Assembly (NCBI GenBank): GCA_019448385.1
Contig: JAGTXO010000001.1
Location: 1,612,001 to 1,676,000, forward strand
Direction of reading: 5' to 3'
Length of the DNA: 64,000 nucleotides
DNA from: Diacronema lutheri
Taxonomy: Eukaryota > Haptophyta > Pavlovophyceae > Pavlovales > Pavlovaceae
In this document: positions 40,292 to 50,052 of the stretch, piece after piece
Layout of the letters: each line of letters starts with the position of its first letter
How positions within the stretch are numbered: the first letter of the stretch is position 1
Position numbers and translations under genes: made by a program
Notes under the pieces: model-generated
Database searches by the model: none
Seen by the model: only the letters and a program-made list of their open reading frames with translations
Told to the model about the DNA's origin: nothing

Positions 40292-41260
40292 TCACAGCAA
40301 GAGCGCGTCCAGCAAGTCGCCTCGCGCCGCCCGAAGGCGCGCGACCGCATCGTGCCTCTCCGTCTGGAGTTGATTGCACACCGCCTCGACGCTCCGTGCG
40401 TCCACGTCGGACTCGTCGTCGCTCGGCTCCCCCAAGGCGTGCAGCACGAGCGGCCTGCCGCTCGGCGCGCGCGCTGCCGCCGCGCGGACGAGCTCGGCGG
40501 CGTGTGCGTCTTTGAGCACCTTGCCGTCGCACACGACCTTGAGGCGCGCGCGCGGGATGTGAAGCACGTTGGCCAGGGTTTGGAGGAGCACGCCTCCGTC
40601 GCCAGCCGTGAGGATCTCGCACACGCGCGTCGTCGTCGCCGCGCCCGTCGTCGCCGCACCCGCCGCAAGCGAGAGCGAGCGCATGTGGCGGCTGCGCTGC
40701 GACCGCACGCACACTCGCACCGACAGAGGGCCGCGCGCAGATGGTTGTGCGTCCGGTGAAACGCGCGCAAGGGCCGCCTCGCGCAGCTCGCGCAGCTGTG
40801 CGCGCTGCCGCGCCGACGCGTCCCCGCATTCCCGCTCTGCCCACTCTCCACACACGTACGCCGCGAGCTCCGGGAGCGCCATCGCGATGAGCGCCCGCGC
40901 GAGGCGGAAGTAGGGCTTGGGCTCGCGCGGCGAGAAGACCACAGCCGCCTGCGCGTCCGCCGCCGCGAGCGCGGGCTGGCTCCACTGCAGGTAAGCCGCG
41001 CTGCGGTTCGACAGCAGCGTTGCTTGCAGCGGCGCGCCGTGCTCGGAGACCTTGAGCGCAGCGCTGAACGACGCCGCGGCCCGCGTGTAGCGCCCGGCGG
41101 CGAAGTGCCGGGAGCCCTCGTCCTTGAGGCCGAGGGCGAGCGCGTGGTTTGCCTGGGCGACGCCGCTCCCGCCATCTTCCGCCCGCTCGGGCGGGACGGT
41201 CGGAGGCGTGGGATGATCAACCCCGCACGCGCCGTTCCGCCGCTGCACGTTGACGCGCAT
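40292..41260 (-). CDS. TPR protein with ubiquitin-like and UBA-like C-terminus
   Basis: Single exon, ATG at 41260, 322 residues. Three TPR helix pairs (KDEGSRHFAAGRYTRAAASFSAAL, LLSNRSAAYLQW, PKPYFRLARALIAM; about 48-150) resemble the cochaperone TPR domains of STI1/TTC-type proteins. After residue 190 a beta-grasp-like stretch (LLQTLANVLHIPRARLKVVCDGKVLKD) looks ubiquitin-like, and DARSVEAVCNQL...AVARLRAARGDLLDALLL resembles the UBA-like fold of NAC alpha/huntingtin-interacting HYPK. A chaperone-to-ubiquitin adaptor is a reasonable inference. Confidence 0.65.
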   Translation of the reverse strand: MRVNVQRRNGACGVDHPTPPTVPPERAEDGGSGVAQANHALALGLKDEGSRHFAAGRYTRAAASFSAALKVSEHGAPLQATLLSNRSAAYLQWSQPALAAADAQAAVVFSPREPKPYFRLARALIAMALPELAAYVCGEWAERECGDASARQRAQLRELREAALARVSPDAQPSARGPLSVRVCVRSQRSRHMRSLSLAAGAATTGAATTTRVCEILTAGDGGVLLQTLANVLHIPRARLKVVCDGKVLKDAHAAELVRAAAARAPSGRPLVLHALGEPSDDESDVDARSVEAVCNQLQTERHDAVARLRAARGDLLDALLL

Positions 41261-41444
41261 GGCCGGGTCCTTCCAGTGACAGCCGCGAAACACAGTGAAA
41301 CCTGGACACCAGCGGGGTCTCCGGGTTCCCCGGGAGCGTCCGCCGCGCGCCCGTGCTGCGCGGCGCGCGACTGTACGCGTGGCTGTCCAGCGTCCAGTGT
41401 CCTATGCGGCGTGCTTCGCACCTACGCTGCGCGCGCTCTTTCCA

Positions 41445-42859
41445 CTACCGCGCCGGCAAAAGGGCCGCAAGCGCCTGCCGTTGTTCCGCGACCTCCGGGT
41501 CCGACGATTTGGCCTCGTCATCGAGCTTCGCGTACAGCTGCTCGAACTTTGCAAAATGCTCGGCGGCCTTTTCGACCTCGTCATTGTTGTAGAGCGTGAT
41601 CGCAAAATTGAGCTCGAAGAGGTGGTCGCTGCGCGGCGGGCGGACGCCGCCGTGGCGCGCGTGAAAGGCCGGCGCAGCGCGAAAGGCCGGCGCAGCGCGC
41701 GGCGCCACATGCGCGCACTCCTCCATCTCGATCGCCTTCTCGTACGCCGAGCACGCGTTGTCAAAGTCGTCGAGCCGTGAGAGCGTGATCGCCAGGTACA
41801 TATAGCTCGAGGGGAAGTCGGGCTTGAGGTTGATCGACGAGGAGAAGAAGTGAAAGGCCGACGCGTACTGCCCCGTGTTCAGGTGGACAAGCCCCAAGTT
41901 GTACGAGATGATCCACTCGAAAGGGTCGAGGTAGAGCGCGCGCTTGAGGCAAGCGATCGCCGCCACGTACCGCTGCTTGCCGAAGAAGCACATGCCAATG
42001 TTGTTCCACAGCTGCGCTGAGTTGGGCGTGGCAACGGCAGCGACGCGGTACTTGACGAGCGCGACATCCATGTCCGAGTGGTCCTGGATGATTGACCCGG
42101 CCGCGAGGATTGTCTTTGGGTTCTTCGGGTCGTGCGTGAGCGAGTTGCCCAGAAAGTCGAACGCGCGGTAGTTCTCGCCCAGCCGGAGGTAGAGAAGGCC
42201 GACGGTCGTGAGCATCTCCGGATTATCCGGCGAAAAGTCGAGCGCTTCAAGGTACACCTCGATCGCCGCGCGGAAATCCTCCTGCAGCGTGTAGACCTTG
42301 CCGAGCTGAATGTATGTCACGTCGTGCTGCTGGATCGCGTTGGCTTGCTTGAAGCAGTCGATGGCCTTCTCGTATTGCTTGAGGTACATCTGGCACAGTC
42401 CCTGGTTATGCCACACCTCCCAATCCTCTTCGTTCAGCCGCATCGCCTCCTTGTACACGTCGAGCGCGGCCTTGTGCTTGCCGAGCAGATAGAGCGAGCG
42501 GCCGACCTGCTTCAGGTTGTTGATGTTGTTCGGGTTGAGGCACGTGGCGGCTTGGAAGAGCTGCAGCGAGTCCTGAATCTCGCCGCGCTGCCGCTTGATG
42601 AGCGCTGCGCGCGCGCAGCGCGCCACCGCGCGGCGCAGCGTGGGCGCGGGGCAGCGCGCCGGCGTGCACCGGCTGCGCGTTGCGCACCCTTGATGTAGAT
42701 CGGATACTCGCAGAGGCCGTTGTGCATCTTGAGCTGCTCCTCAATGAGCGCCAGGCAGTGGTCGTAGTTCTGCTGCACGTAGTTCACGTGGATGAGCCAG
42801 TTGACCCGTTCGCGCGGCCCATTGGACCGCGCGGCCGTTGCGGGCCCAGTCGGCGCCAT
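41445..42859 (-). CDS. BBS4: BBSome subunit BBS4
   Basis: Exons 42688-42859, 41719-42604 and 41445-41628, about 413 residues. Starts with NWLIHVNYVQQNYDHCLALIEEQL and CEYPIYIK, then ten or so TPRs: QDSLQLFQAATCLNPNNINNLKQVGRSLYLLGKHKAAL (seen as QDSLQLF, NNLKQVGRSL), DWEVWHNQGLCQMYLKQY, ENYRAFDFLGNSL, AQLWNNIGMCFFGK, EWIISYNLGLVHL. This is BBS4 without doubt; the BBSome moves membrane proteins out of cilia. The last intron (41629-41718) is exactly 90 nt with no stop, so an unspliced reading stays open and inserts an Ala/Pro/His-rich 30-mer. 16 bp from the divergent gene's ATG. Confidence 0.93.
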
Positions 42860-42875
42860 CGCCTGGCCAAGCGCG

Positions 42876-44632
42876 ATGGCGGACACGCGACTGGGATGCG
42901 TCAAGTTCGCCGTCCTCGTGTTCATCGAGATTGCCGCGCTGTTCTGCGTGCGCGCGCGCGCGCGCGTGCGGTGCAGCGCGCGCGCAACTTATGGTCACGC
43001 GGCCGCCGCGCGCGGACGCCCGGCGCCCCGCCAGCGCGGCGACAGTCGCGCGCGCTCGGCTCGCCGACGTTGCTGCTCTGCGCGGCGCCGCGTGAAGGCA
43101 CGGCACGGCCGCGTTGGCTGTGCGTGCCAAGCTGACGCCTGCGTAAGCGCGCGCCCGGCTGCCTCCATCCCTTCCTGTCTCGCAGGCGGCGCTCTGGAAC
43201 TACGCGCAGGCGAGCGTGAGCGCGAGACCGCCGCCCGCTGCGTCCGGCTGGCTGGGCGAGTTGCCACCGTCGGCTCTGGGCGCGTCTCTTGCGTCGAATC
43301 ACACCGCCGCGCGTCTCTCGGCGATTCATTCCGCCCCACGCGGCGAGGCGCTGCCCATCGCGGGCCTCGCCGCACCGTGGCTCCGGACGCCGCCCGCGCC
43401 GGGCGCGATCCTGATCGACCGGCACCTCCACAAGAACGGCGGAAGCACGATGCGCCAGATATTGCTCGCAAACGAGCGCGCGGGCGTCTGCCAGTATTGG
43501 GGCTACTGGCAGACGCCCGCCGGTTGGAACGGCGTGATGGCCGAGCTCCGGCGCTCGCTGCTCGACGCGGAGCGACCGCCCGACAAGCTGCCATGGCTAT
43601 GCATCGAGGCGCGCGCCCGCCTGCTCGCGTTGTGCACCTGCGCCCGCGCCGGCGTTTGCACCGCTTGCGCCGCGCGGCGAGCCTCCGCGCCCTCTCGCGT
43701 GATGGCTCCGATACGCGCGCGCCCCGCTTCGCTGCGTCCAGGCGCACGCCTCCGCCACGACGGCCAACTTCATGCCCGTCGTCGTGCCGTTTGTGGTCGA
43801 GCTGCGCGCGCGCCTCGCCGCGCTCGCCGTGCCGACGCGCGTGCTCCTCGTGACGCGCGTGCGCGAGCCGCTCTCCTACTACCTGTCCTTTTACAAGTGG
43901 AAAGTGGCCGGTATTCAGCGGGAGCAGCGCGGCGGGCACGAGTACGGCTCATCGTTCCTCGAGTGGGCGCCGCACAACCTGCAGGCCTGGTCCCTGCTCA
44001 ACGGCGGAATTGACACGATTGCCGGCCCGCTCGGCTCGCTCGCACGGCCGCGCGCGCGCGCGTTTGGCGCGCGCGAGATGCGCGCGCTCTCGTCCAAGCT
44101 CGCGCACTTCGACATCGTCGCGCCGCTCGAGTACTTTGACGAGCATCTGCTCATGATCGCCGATGCGATTGGGCTGCCGTTGATTTCTCACAGCGCGGTC
44201 GCACCCCCGCACATGGGCCTCAAGAAGGGCGAACGGCTGAGCGACGCGCTCGTGTGCCCAAATATGACGCGCTGCCGCGAGCGCGTGCGCGCGATCGCGC
44301 CATGGGATGCACAGCTCTACTCCGCCGCGCGCGCCACTTTCCGCTCTCAGCTGGCGGCGCAACCACGCAGCTTCCACCGCCGGCTGCGCCTCTTCCGCGC
44401 CTCGCGCGCACCAGCGCAGCAGGAGGGGCGCGTGTGCTGCGCGAGGCAGGGCAAGTGCCACGATAAGGCGACGGGCGCCTGGCTCGCGCAGCCGCTCCCG
44501 TGCGTGCCCGGATGGCGCGCGTTGCAAAACTTGGTCATTGATGATCGCGGCGGCGTGTGCTGCATGTCGCCACGCGCGCGCGCCGGCGCAGGTCGCGCTC
44601 GGAGACGGCGCGCGCAGGTGAGGTTGAGATGA
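42876..44632 (+). CDS. Golgi-type carbohydrate sulfotransferase
   Basis: Exons 42876-42947, 43186-43608 and 43742-44632, 461 residues. A short cytoplasmic tail and signal anchor (FAVLVFIEIAALFC) are followed by LIDRHLHKNGGSTMRQILL, a 5' phosphosulfate-binding loop (K-N-G-G-S-T-x-R), and VPTRVLLVTRVREPLSYYLSFYKW, the 3'-phosphate-binding strand (R-x-P-x-x-x-x-x-S). This is the pattern of type II membrane sulfotransferases of the Gal3ST/sulfotransfer_2 kind using PAPS. The middle intron needs a GC-AG pair (GAG|GCGCGC) to give CIEAHASATTANF; a GT alternative 39 nt on adds 13 residues. Cys-rich C-terminus (VCCARQGKC). Confidence 0.75.
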
Positions 44633-44696
44633 TGACGTTGAAGGCCGAGCGCTCCTCTGCTCACGGCGGGGCGCACGCGCCTTCTAGTCGCGCTAA

Positions 44697-45212
44697 TCAA
44701 GGGCGCTGCATCATCTCCTCACGGTCCAGCCGGCCTCGCGAGATGCGCCGGCCGGGCCGCAGCGGCGGCTCGACGCATACCTCGACGCTCGCCGGCGCGC
44801 CGGCGGTCGCCGGCGTGAAGCTCAGCGTCGTCGTGTCCTCCATCCGCTCGCGCGAGATGCGTAAGCTGCCATCGCGTACCGCGGCGCCACCCTGCCCATT
44901 GCGCGATGCGCGGCGCGGGCGCTTGAGCTCGGCGCTGTCCTTGTCGGCGACGAGCGTGGTTGTTAACTGGTTGAGCTCGTCGCCGGGCCGGCCAGCGCCA
45001 GCCTTGGCATTCGCCTCCTCGCGCGAGCGCGAGCGCGTAAGCGGCACTTGGAAGTGTTCGCGTGGGCGAACGATGTGCGCTTGCCCGGCGGCTGAGTCTT
45101 GCGCGCGCTCGACGGGCTGAAGCCGAATTTCCTGCCCGGTCCACTCCACCGTGGACACGCCCTCCATCCGAGCGCGCTGCAGGAAGCGCCCTCCGCCCGT
45201 CGCGGCCTCCAT
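44697..45212 (-). CDS. Hypothetical protein (C-terminal exon of unresolved gene)
   Basis: A frame of 171 residues from the ATG at 45212; the frame remains open upstream across a 42-C homopolymer, so the true 5' end is probably in another exon. Sequence is charged and repetitive in theme: FLQRARMEGVSTVEWTGQEIRL, DKDSAELKRPRRASRNGQ, RMEDTTTLSFTPATAG, RRISRGRLDREEMMQRP. No domain recognised. Convergent with the sulfotransferase, 64 bp. Confidence 0.45.
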   Translation of the reverse strand: MEAATGGGRFLQRARMEGVSTVEWTGQEIRLQPVERAQDSAAGQAHIVRPREHFQVPLTRSRSREEANAKAGAGRPGDELNQLTTTLVADKDSAELKRPRRASRNGQGGAAVRDGSLRISRERMEDTTTLSFTPATAGAPASVEVCVEPPLRPGRRISRGRLDREEMMQRP

Positions 45213-45339
45213 CCACGAGTGCCTGCCTGGCCGAACCTCCGAAGATTTCACCGTTTCGAGCCGAAAGGTGTCGGTTGAAAAGCCCCAGTGGTGACTACCC
45301 GAGATTCCCCCCGGGCAGCTGGGCTGGTGGCGCGAGGAC

Positions 45340-45383
<44 letters not shown>

Positions 45384-45468
45384 ACCACCCTCGGAGGGCG
45401 AACGGTAGCTCGGCTTCGCGAGGGCTGCACGCCTCTGCAGACGAGCCTCGCGATGACGGCCTGGCCAA
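45213..45468. repeat. Spacer with 42-bp poly-C tract
   Basis: An uninterrupted run of 42 C lies at 45342-45383. The surrounding bases show no reliable exon. Confidence 0.8.
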
Positions 45469-46701
45469 TCAATGGGCCGAATGCCGCAAGAGCCTCCACG
45501 AGCCCTGTCTGCGCGCCTGCGCACGCTCATGCGCGCAGCCCGCGAGCGCAGCAATGGCCGGCGCGCGCGCGTCTCGCGCGCCATCGCTGTCGCACGGCCG
45601 CCTATCCGGCCGAGTGCGCGGCGCGACGTAGCGCAGCGCGTTGGCCATCAGCCGCGCGCCGTCCGTCGACGCGTCCCACAGCGCAAAGTGCGCGTCGCTC
45701 GACGGAGGATACAAGTTGAGCGCAACGACCATCCGCTCGCCGTGCGCGCACCGCTCCGTCTCGGCGGCGAGCACGAGCGAGTCGCTGGCCTCGGGCTCCT
45801 CCGAGTCCGTGAGCGCCGTGAAGACGCGCCAAAAAGCAATCGGCTGGGCGCGCGACGACACGCTCAGCGGCCCCGTGCACAAGTAGGCCTCGCGACCGGC
45901 GGAGAGACTGCGCACGCCGCGCAGCACGGGGTGGTCGGCGACCGGCGCGTGGCCGAGCGTGACGGCGTGGGCGAGCCCCACACGCTCATCCTGCCTGCCT
46001 GGCACTACGGGCGAGTAGCCCTCTCGCCGCCATCGCCCGCCCAGCGCGAGGTCGCCCGCTGAGTCGACGAGCGCGTACGGCCAATGCGGCGTGAGCTCAG
46101 CCGTGTTGTCGACCGACGAGAAGAGCGCGGTCACGACGCCGCGCCCGAGGTCGACAAAGGCGGCCAGGCGGTCGCCCATCGCCTCGTGTGGCCACAGGTC
46201 GAGCGCGTTGTGAAAGACCAGCACGGCATCGAAAGAATCAAGCTCCGCGCCCGGCACGCCACGCGCGAGCATGTCGTGCAGCCGCACGACGAGCGATGGG
46301 TCGGCGCTGCTCAGCTTGGCGAGCACGTCGACCGCGCCGCGGTCGCCGCGCACGTCCGCAAAGCAGACGAGGACGCGCGTGCGCACCAGCACCTCCTTGG
46401 GCGAGAGGCCGAGGAGCGGCGCATCTGCCGCGCCGAGCGCCCAGCAGGCGCGCCGGAACGCGGTGCAGACCCGCTCGACGCGCACGAGCTCGGCGAGCGT
46501 GTGCGCAGCCAGAACGCGCTGGAGGATATCGTCGCCAAGGTCGAGCAGCTCAAGGCCGCGCCGCGGAGAGCGGCCGAGCTGGCGGCGGACGCGCGCGCGG
46601 CCGACGTAACGGCCGATGCACGCGGCGGCAGCGATGAGGAGGACGGCGGCGACGGCGGCCGGCCGACAGCCGCACCCGAGCCGCACCCCGCGCGTCCACA
46701 C
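45469..46701 (-). CDS. Membrane-anchored F-box-like / ThuA-like protein
   Basis: The frame is open for 410 residues from a GTG at 46701; no ATG is in reach, so the start is uncertain or a first exon is missing. An N-terminal hydrophobic helix (AAVAAVLLIAAAACIG) is followed by an F-box-like segment (LGDDILQRVLAAHTLAELVRVERVCTAFRRAC) and then a flavodoxin-like domain: RVLVCFADVRG, FDAVLVFHNALDLWPHEAMGDRLAAFVDLGRGVV, HPVLRGV, MVVALNLYPPSS. The latter pattern resembles trehalose-utilisation (ThuA) / class-I amidotransferase-like folds. The last about 35 residues look unconserved. Pairing of these modules is unusual. Confidence 0.55.
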   Translation of the reverse strand: MWTRGVRLGCGCRPAAVAAVLLIAAAACIGRYVGRARVRRQLGRSPRRGLELLDLGDDILQRVLAAHTLAELVRVERVCTAFRRACWALGAADAPLLGLSPKEVLVRTRVLVCFADVRGDRGAVDVLAKLSSADPSLVVRLHDMLARGVPGAELDSFDAVLVFHNALDLWPHEAMGDRLAAFVDLGRGVVTALFSSVDNTAELTPHWPYALVDSAGDLALGGRWRREGYSPVVPGRQDERVGLAHAVTLGHAPVADHPVLRGVRSLSAGREAYLCTGPLSVSSRAQPIAFWRVFTALTDSEEPEASDSLVLAAETERCAHGERMVVALNLYPPSSDAHFALWDASTDGARLMANALRYVAPRTRPDRRPCDSDGARDARAPAIAALAGCAHERAQARRQGSWRLLRHSAH

Positions 46702-46795
46702 GATGGCCGGTGCAGTTCACCACGGAAGTCCGGAAGGTCAAAAATCTTCTCCCGGTTTTGCACGGCACGCGGCCATCATCAAGCCCAGGCAGGCA

Positions 46796-47197
46796 ATGAT
46801 GCGTGTGACCCTCGCTGCGTGCCTCGTGGGCATGGCCTCGGCGTTCGCGCCGGGCGGGCTGGTGGCGCGTAGGACGCGTACGTGCACGCTTGGCATGTCG
46901 TGCGCCGCGGTCGCGCCGGCCATTTCCCCGGTCGAGGCGGGTGTGCACGCGGCGCTCGGCGCGCTCGCCGGCCTGCTCGATGACGTCGCGGAGCGCCTCG
47001 GCGAGTTCGAGATGCCCAACGTGCTGATGGCGATCCCCGGGCGCAAAGGGCCGTCGAACAAGGCTCGCGCCGGCACGTCGGGCTTCCGCGCACGCAAGCT
47101 CACCAAGAATGGCCAGAAGGTCCTCCGCAACCGCCGCAAGAAGGGCCGCAAGTACCTCGTGCCGTCGCCGGGCCGCCACCCGGTTCACGGTCTTTAA
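46796..47197 (+). CDS. rpl34: Plastid ribosomal protein bL34, nuclear-encoded
   Basis: Single exon, 133 residues, tandem ATG start at 46796. The leader MMRVTLAACLVGMASAFAPGG is a signal peptide ending in the ASAFAP motif with cleavage before Phe, the hallmark of plastid targeting through extra membranes in algae with red secondary plastids. A spacer of about 65 residues precedes the mature bL34 core: SGFRARKLTKNGQKVLRNRRKKGRKYLVP. bL34 sits near the exit region of the 50S subunit. Confidence 0.88.
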   Translation: MMRVTLAACLVGMASAFAPGGLVARRTRTCTLGMSCAAVAPAISPVEAGVHAALGALAGLLDDVAERLGEFEMPNVLMAIPGRKGPSNKARAGTSGFRARKLTKNGQKVLRNRRKKGRKYLVPSPGRHPVHGL

Positions 47198-47655
47198 ACA
47201 ACGCGGCGTGCTTGGGCTACGAATCCAGTGCTCGCGCCTGCGCGACCGCGGCTTCCTTCCCGCTTCCCGCTCGTGCGCAGGCACGGTGCGTGCCGACATG
47301 GCGCGTCCATGACTTTTGGCCTGGGCAGCAACGTGCGCCGAGCTGCTCGCCTGCGCCGCTGGCCGGCTGCGCACTCGGCAAATCGCTGTGCCCGTATGTG
47401 GGCCGATCTGGGGCAACGGCGTCGCACACCTGTGCCCTCGAGGCGAGATTGTGAAAGCGGCGTCGCTCAATCGAGTGATGCGGTCGCGCTTTTGCAGTCC
47501 GCACTGTGACCGGCAGAGCCGCGAAGGCCACAGAGCCAAAGTTTGCGAGGAAGAGTTCGCGAGGCAGAGGCAGAGTTTGCGAGGCGGAAGCCGCAGAGCC
47601 TCGCAAACTCTCACAGTCGCTCCGCAGAGCCTCGCAGATTTTTCATTTTTGATTT
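47198..47655. other. Intergenic stretch with clustered repeats
   Basis: No gene recognised. At 47535-47650 short related words (GTTTGCGAGG, GCCTCGCAAAC, GCAGAGCCTCGCAGA) recur in both orientations and form a hairpin at 47572-47611. A short A+T-rich block (ATTTTTCATTTTTGATTTTCATTT) precedes the stop of the next gene. Confidence 0.5.
47572..47611. repeat. Perfect 14-bp inverted repeat
   Basis: AGAGTTTGCGAGGC (47572-47585) and GCCTCGCAAACTCT (47598-47611) around a 12-nt loop. Lies between the 3' ends of convergent bL34 and BTB/NPH3-like genes, where it may act in 3' end formation. Confidence 0.75.
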
Positions 47656-50004
47656 TCATTTGGCGGGCAGAAGCAGAGCGCGCGGCGAGAGCGCGCGGTT
47701 CGAGCCGGCATGCGCGCGCGCGGAAACGACACTCGGCGACGGGGGCCGCCCGTCGACAGCCGCTTGGCGTGGCGTTGGCATCGCCTGCGTGGGCCGGCTC
47801 GGCAGCGCCGCGGCGTGCTGCGCGCCGAGCGGGGCGCGATGCTCGGCGCCTCGTGCTTCGGCGGACGCGCGCGCGAGTGGGGAGCGCGCCGAGACGCGCG
47901 GTGGCCGACCCGCGAGCTGCAGGGATGCATCGCCGTCCGCAGTACACCTGCCGCTCCAGCTTTGCCGCGTCGGCTTTGCCCGGGCACCCGCACGCGCGGC
48001 GTGCGCATCGGCAAGCGCGCGCGCGAGCTGCTCGGAGAGATTGCGCGCCTCACCTCGCGCCGCATCCGCCTCGGCCTCCGCCGCGCGCGCGCGCCGCTCC
48101 GCGTCACCGGCCGCTTCGCTCGCAGCCGCAAGCCGCGCTTCGAATTGCTGTCGCTCGGCGCGGAGTGAAGTCGTTCTGCGCTGGAGCTCAGTTGCGCGCG
48201 CGCGGTGCGCCGCTGCCGTGGCCATCGCCTCTCGCGCCTTCGCGCGCTCGTCCTCGGCGCCCATCTCGGCTGCGGCCGCGTGCTCGCGCGCCTCGATGGC
48301 TGCCGCCTCCGCACGCGCGATGCGATGGGATGCGCTTGAGCCCTCGAGCCGGTGCCGGCTGGCGCGCGACTTGAGCTCGCCGACGGTGCTCTCCGCACGC
48401 GCTGCGCGCTCCGTCGCCTTGTGCAGCGCAAGGTCTGACTGTGAGAGCTTCACCTGCGCACGCGGCGAGCATCGTCGCACAGCCCACCGCGGGGCGGCGC
48501 GCAGGGTCCGGTCGGGGCAGGGGCCGGGAAGGGTGGCGCAACGCATGGCTGGACGGACGAGCGGGACGGCGTATGGAAAGCGAGAAGAGTGTACGCGGGC
48601 GCCCGCAAGGTCGCGCCCATGGATTCGGGCGCCGGCGGGCAGCCGGGCGCACCGCTCAAAATCACGTGCGAGGGGGCGGGCGCGCAGCGCGCCGCGCGCA
48701 CCCGCAGCGCGGCGGCCGCGCGGCTCTCCGCTCCGGCCGCCGTCTCCGAAACCGCCGCGTCGGCCGCGGCGTTGGCCGCATCGACCTGCGCGTTGACGCG
48801 CTCGCGCTCCTCCGCGCCGAGCTCTCGCGCGAGCACGCCGAGCGAAGCCTCGGCAGACGCCGCCCGTCGCTCGGCAGATAAGGCCGCGCGCTGCGCCTCC
48901 GCCGCACGCAGCCCGTCCGCGTCCGCGCGCGCGCGCTCCGACGCGAGCTGTGCATCGGCCGCGGCGACGGCGTCCGCGGCGAGCGCAGCGTCAAGCCGCA
49001 GCTCGGCAACGTGTGCCTCCGCCGCCGCCGCGCGCGTCGCCTCGGCGCTCGCCTTGCCCGCAGCATCGCGCAGTTTGCGCTCGAAGCCCTCAACCGCATC
49101 GACGAGGGCTGCCACCTTCTCCGCATCCGCAGCCTCCATCCCAAACTGCGCAAACTCGCCAAGCTTTGCGCGCAGCTCCGAGCGCTCGCCCGCAGCGGTC
49201 GCAGCGTCCACGCGCAGCGCCTCCGCGCGCGCGCGCAGCGCGGCGTTCGCCAGCTCCGTGCGCGCAAGCGCATCGAGCGCGGCCGACGCGCGCGCGGCGC
49301 TTTGCGCGCCTTCCGAGACCGCGAGCGCGCGCGCGCGCTCCGACGCGGCCAGCTTGCGAGCGAGTGCGTCCGCGTCCCGCTGCGCGGCGGCAGCTGCCGC
49401 CTTCGCTGCCGCCGCTCGCGAGTCGCCGCCTGCCCGCGCTGCCTGCAGCTTGTCCGCACGAGAGATCGCTTCGCGCGCTCTCGCGTCGCACTCAGCCGCC
49501 GCGCGCATCGCATCGGCCTCGCGTTCCTCCGCGTCCGCCACGCACTGAGCCGCGCGCCGCTCGGCCTCGAGGCGCGTTGCGCGCGCGGCGCGCAGTTCGG
49601 CGCTGAGCCGCTCGACGCACGCGCCAAGCTCGAAGTGCCGCTCGACGAGCGCGGGCGCGGCGAGGTGTGCCGGCAGCGCGCAGTCGAGAAGCGCGTCGAC
49701 CAGCGCGACGGTGGGTAAGAGCGCGTAGTCGATTGCAGCGGCGGCCTGGCGTAGCTCGGGCTGCGTCGGCGCGCGGCCGTTGGGAGCCGAGCCGCGGGCC
49801 CAGCGCCGGAGCAGCGCGTGCATGGCGAGCGAATGCGCCTGCGCGCAAGTGCGCGCCGGCTCGCACGCGCTCGCGGCACCCCACGCCAAGCCGAGCGGCC
49901 CCGCGTCGCGCGCGGCGCCGCGTCGCGCGCCGCCGCTCACCGCAGCCTCGCGCGCAAGCTCGCCCTCGACGCGCAGAAAGTGGCTGTGCTCGTCGTCGTC
50001 GGCA

Positions 50005-50052
<48 letters not shown>

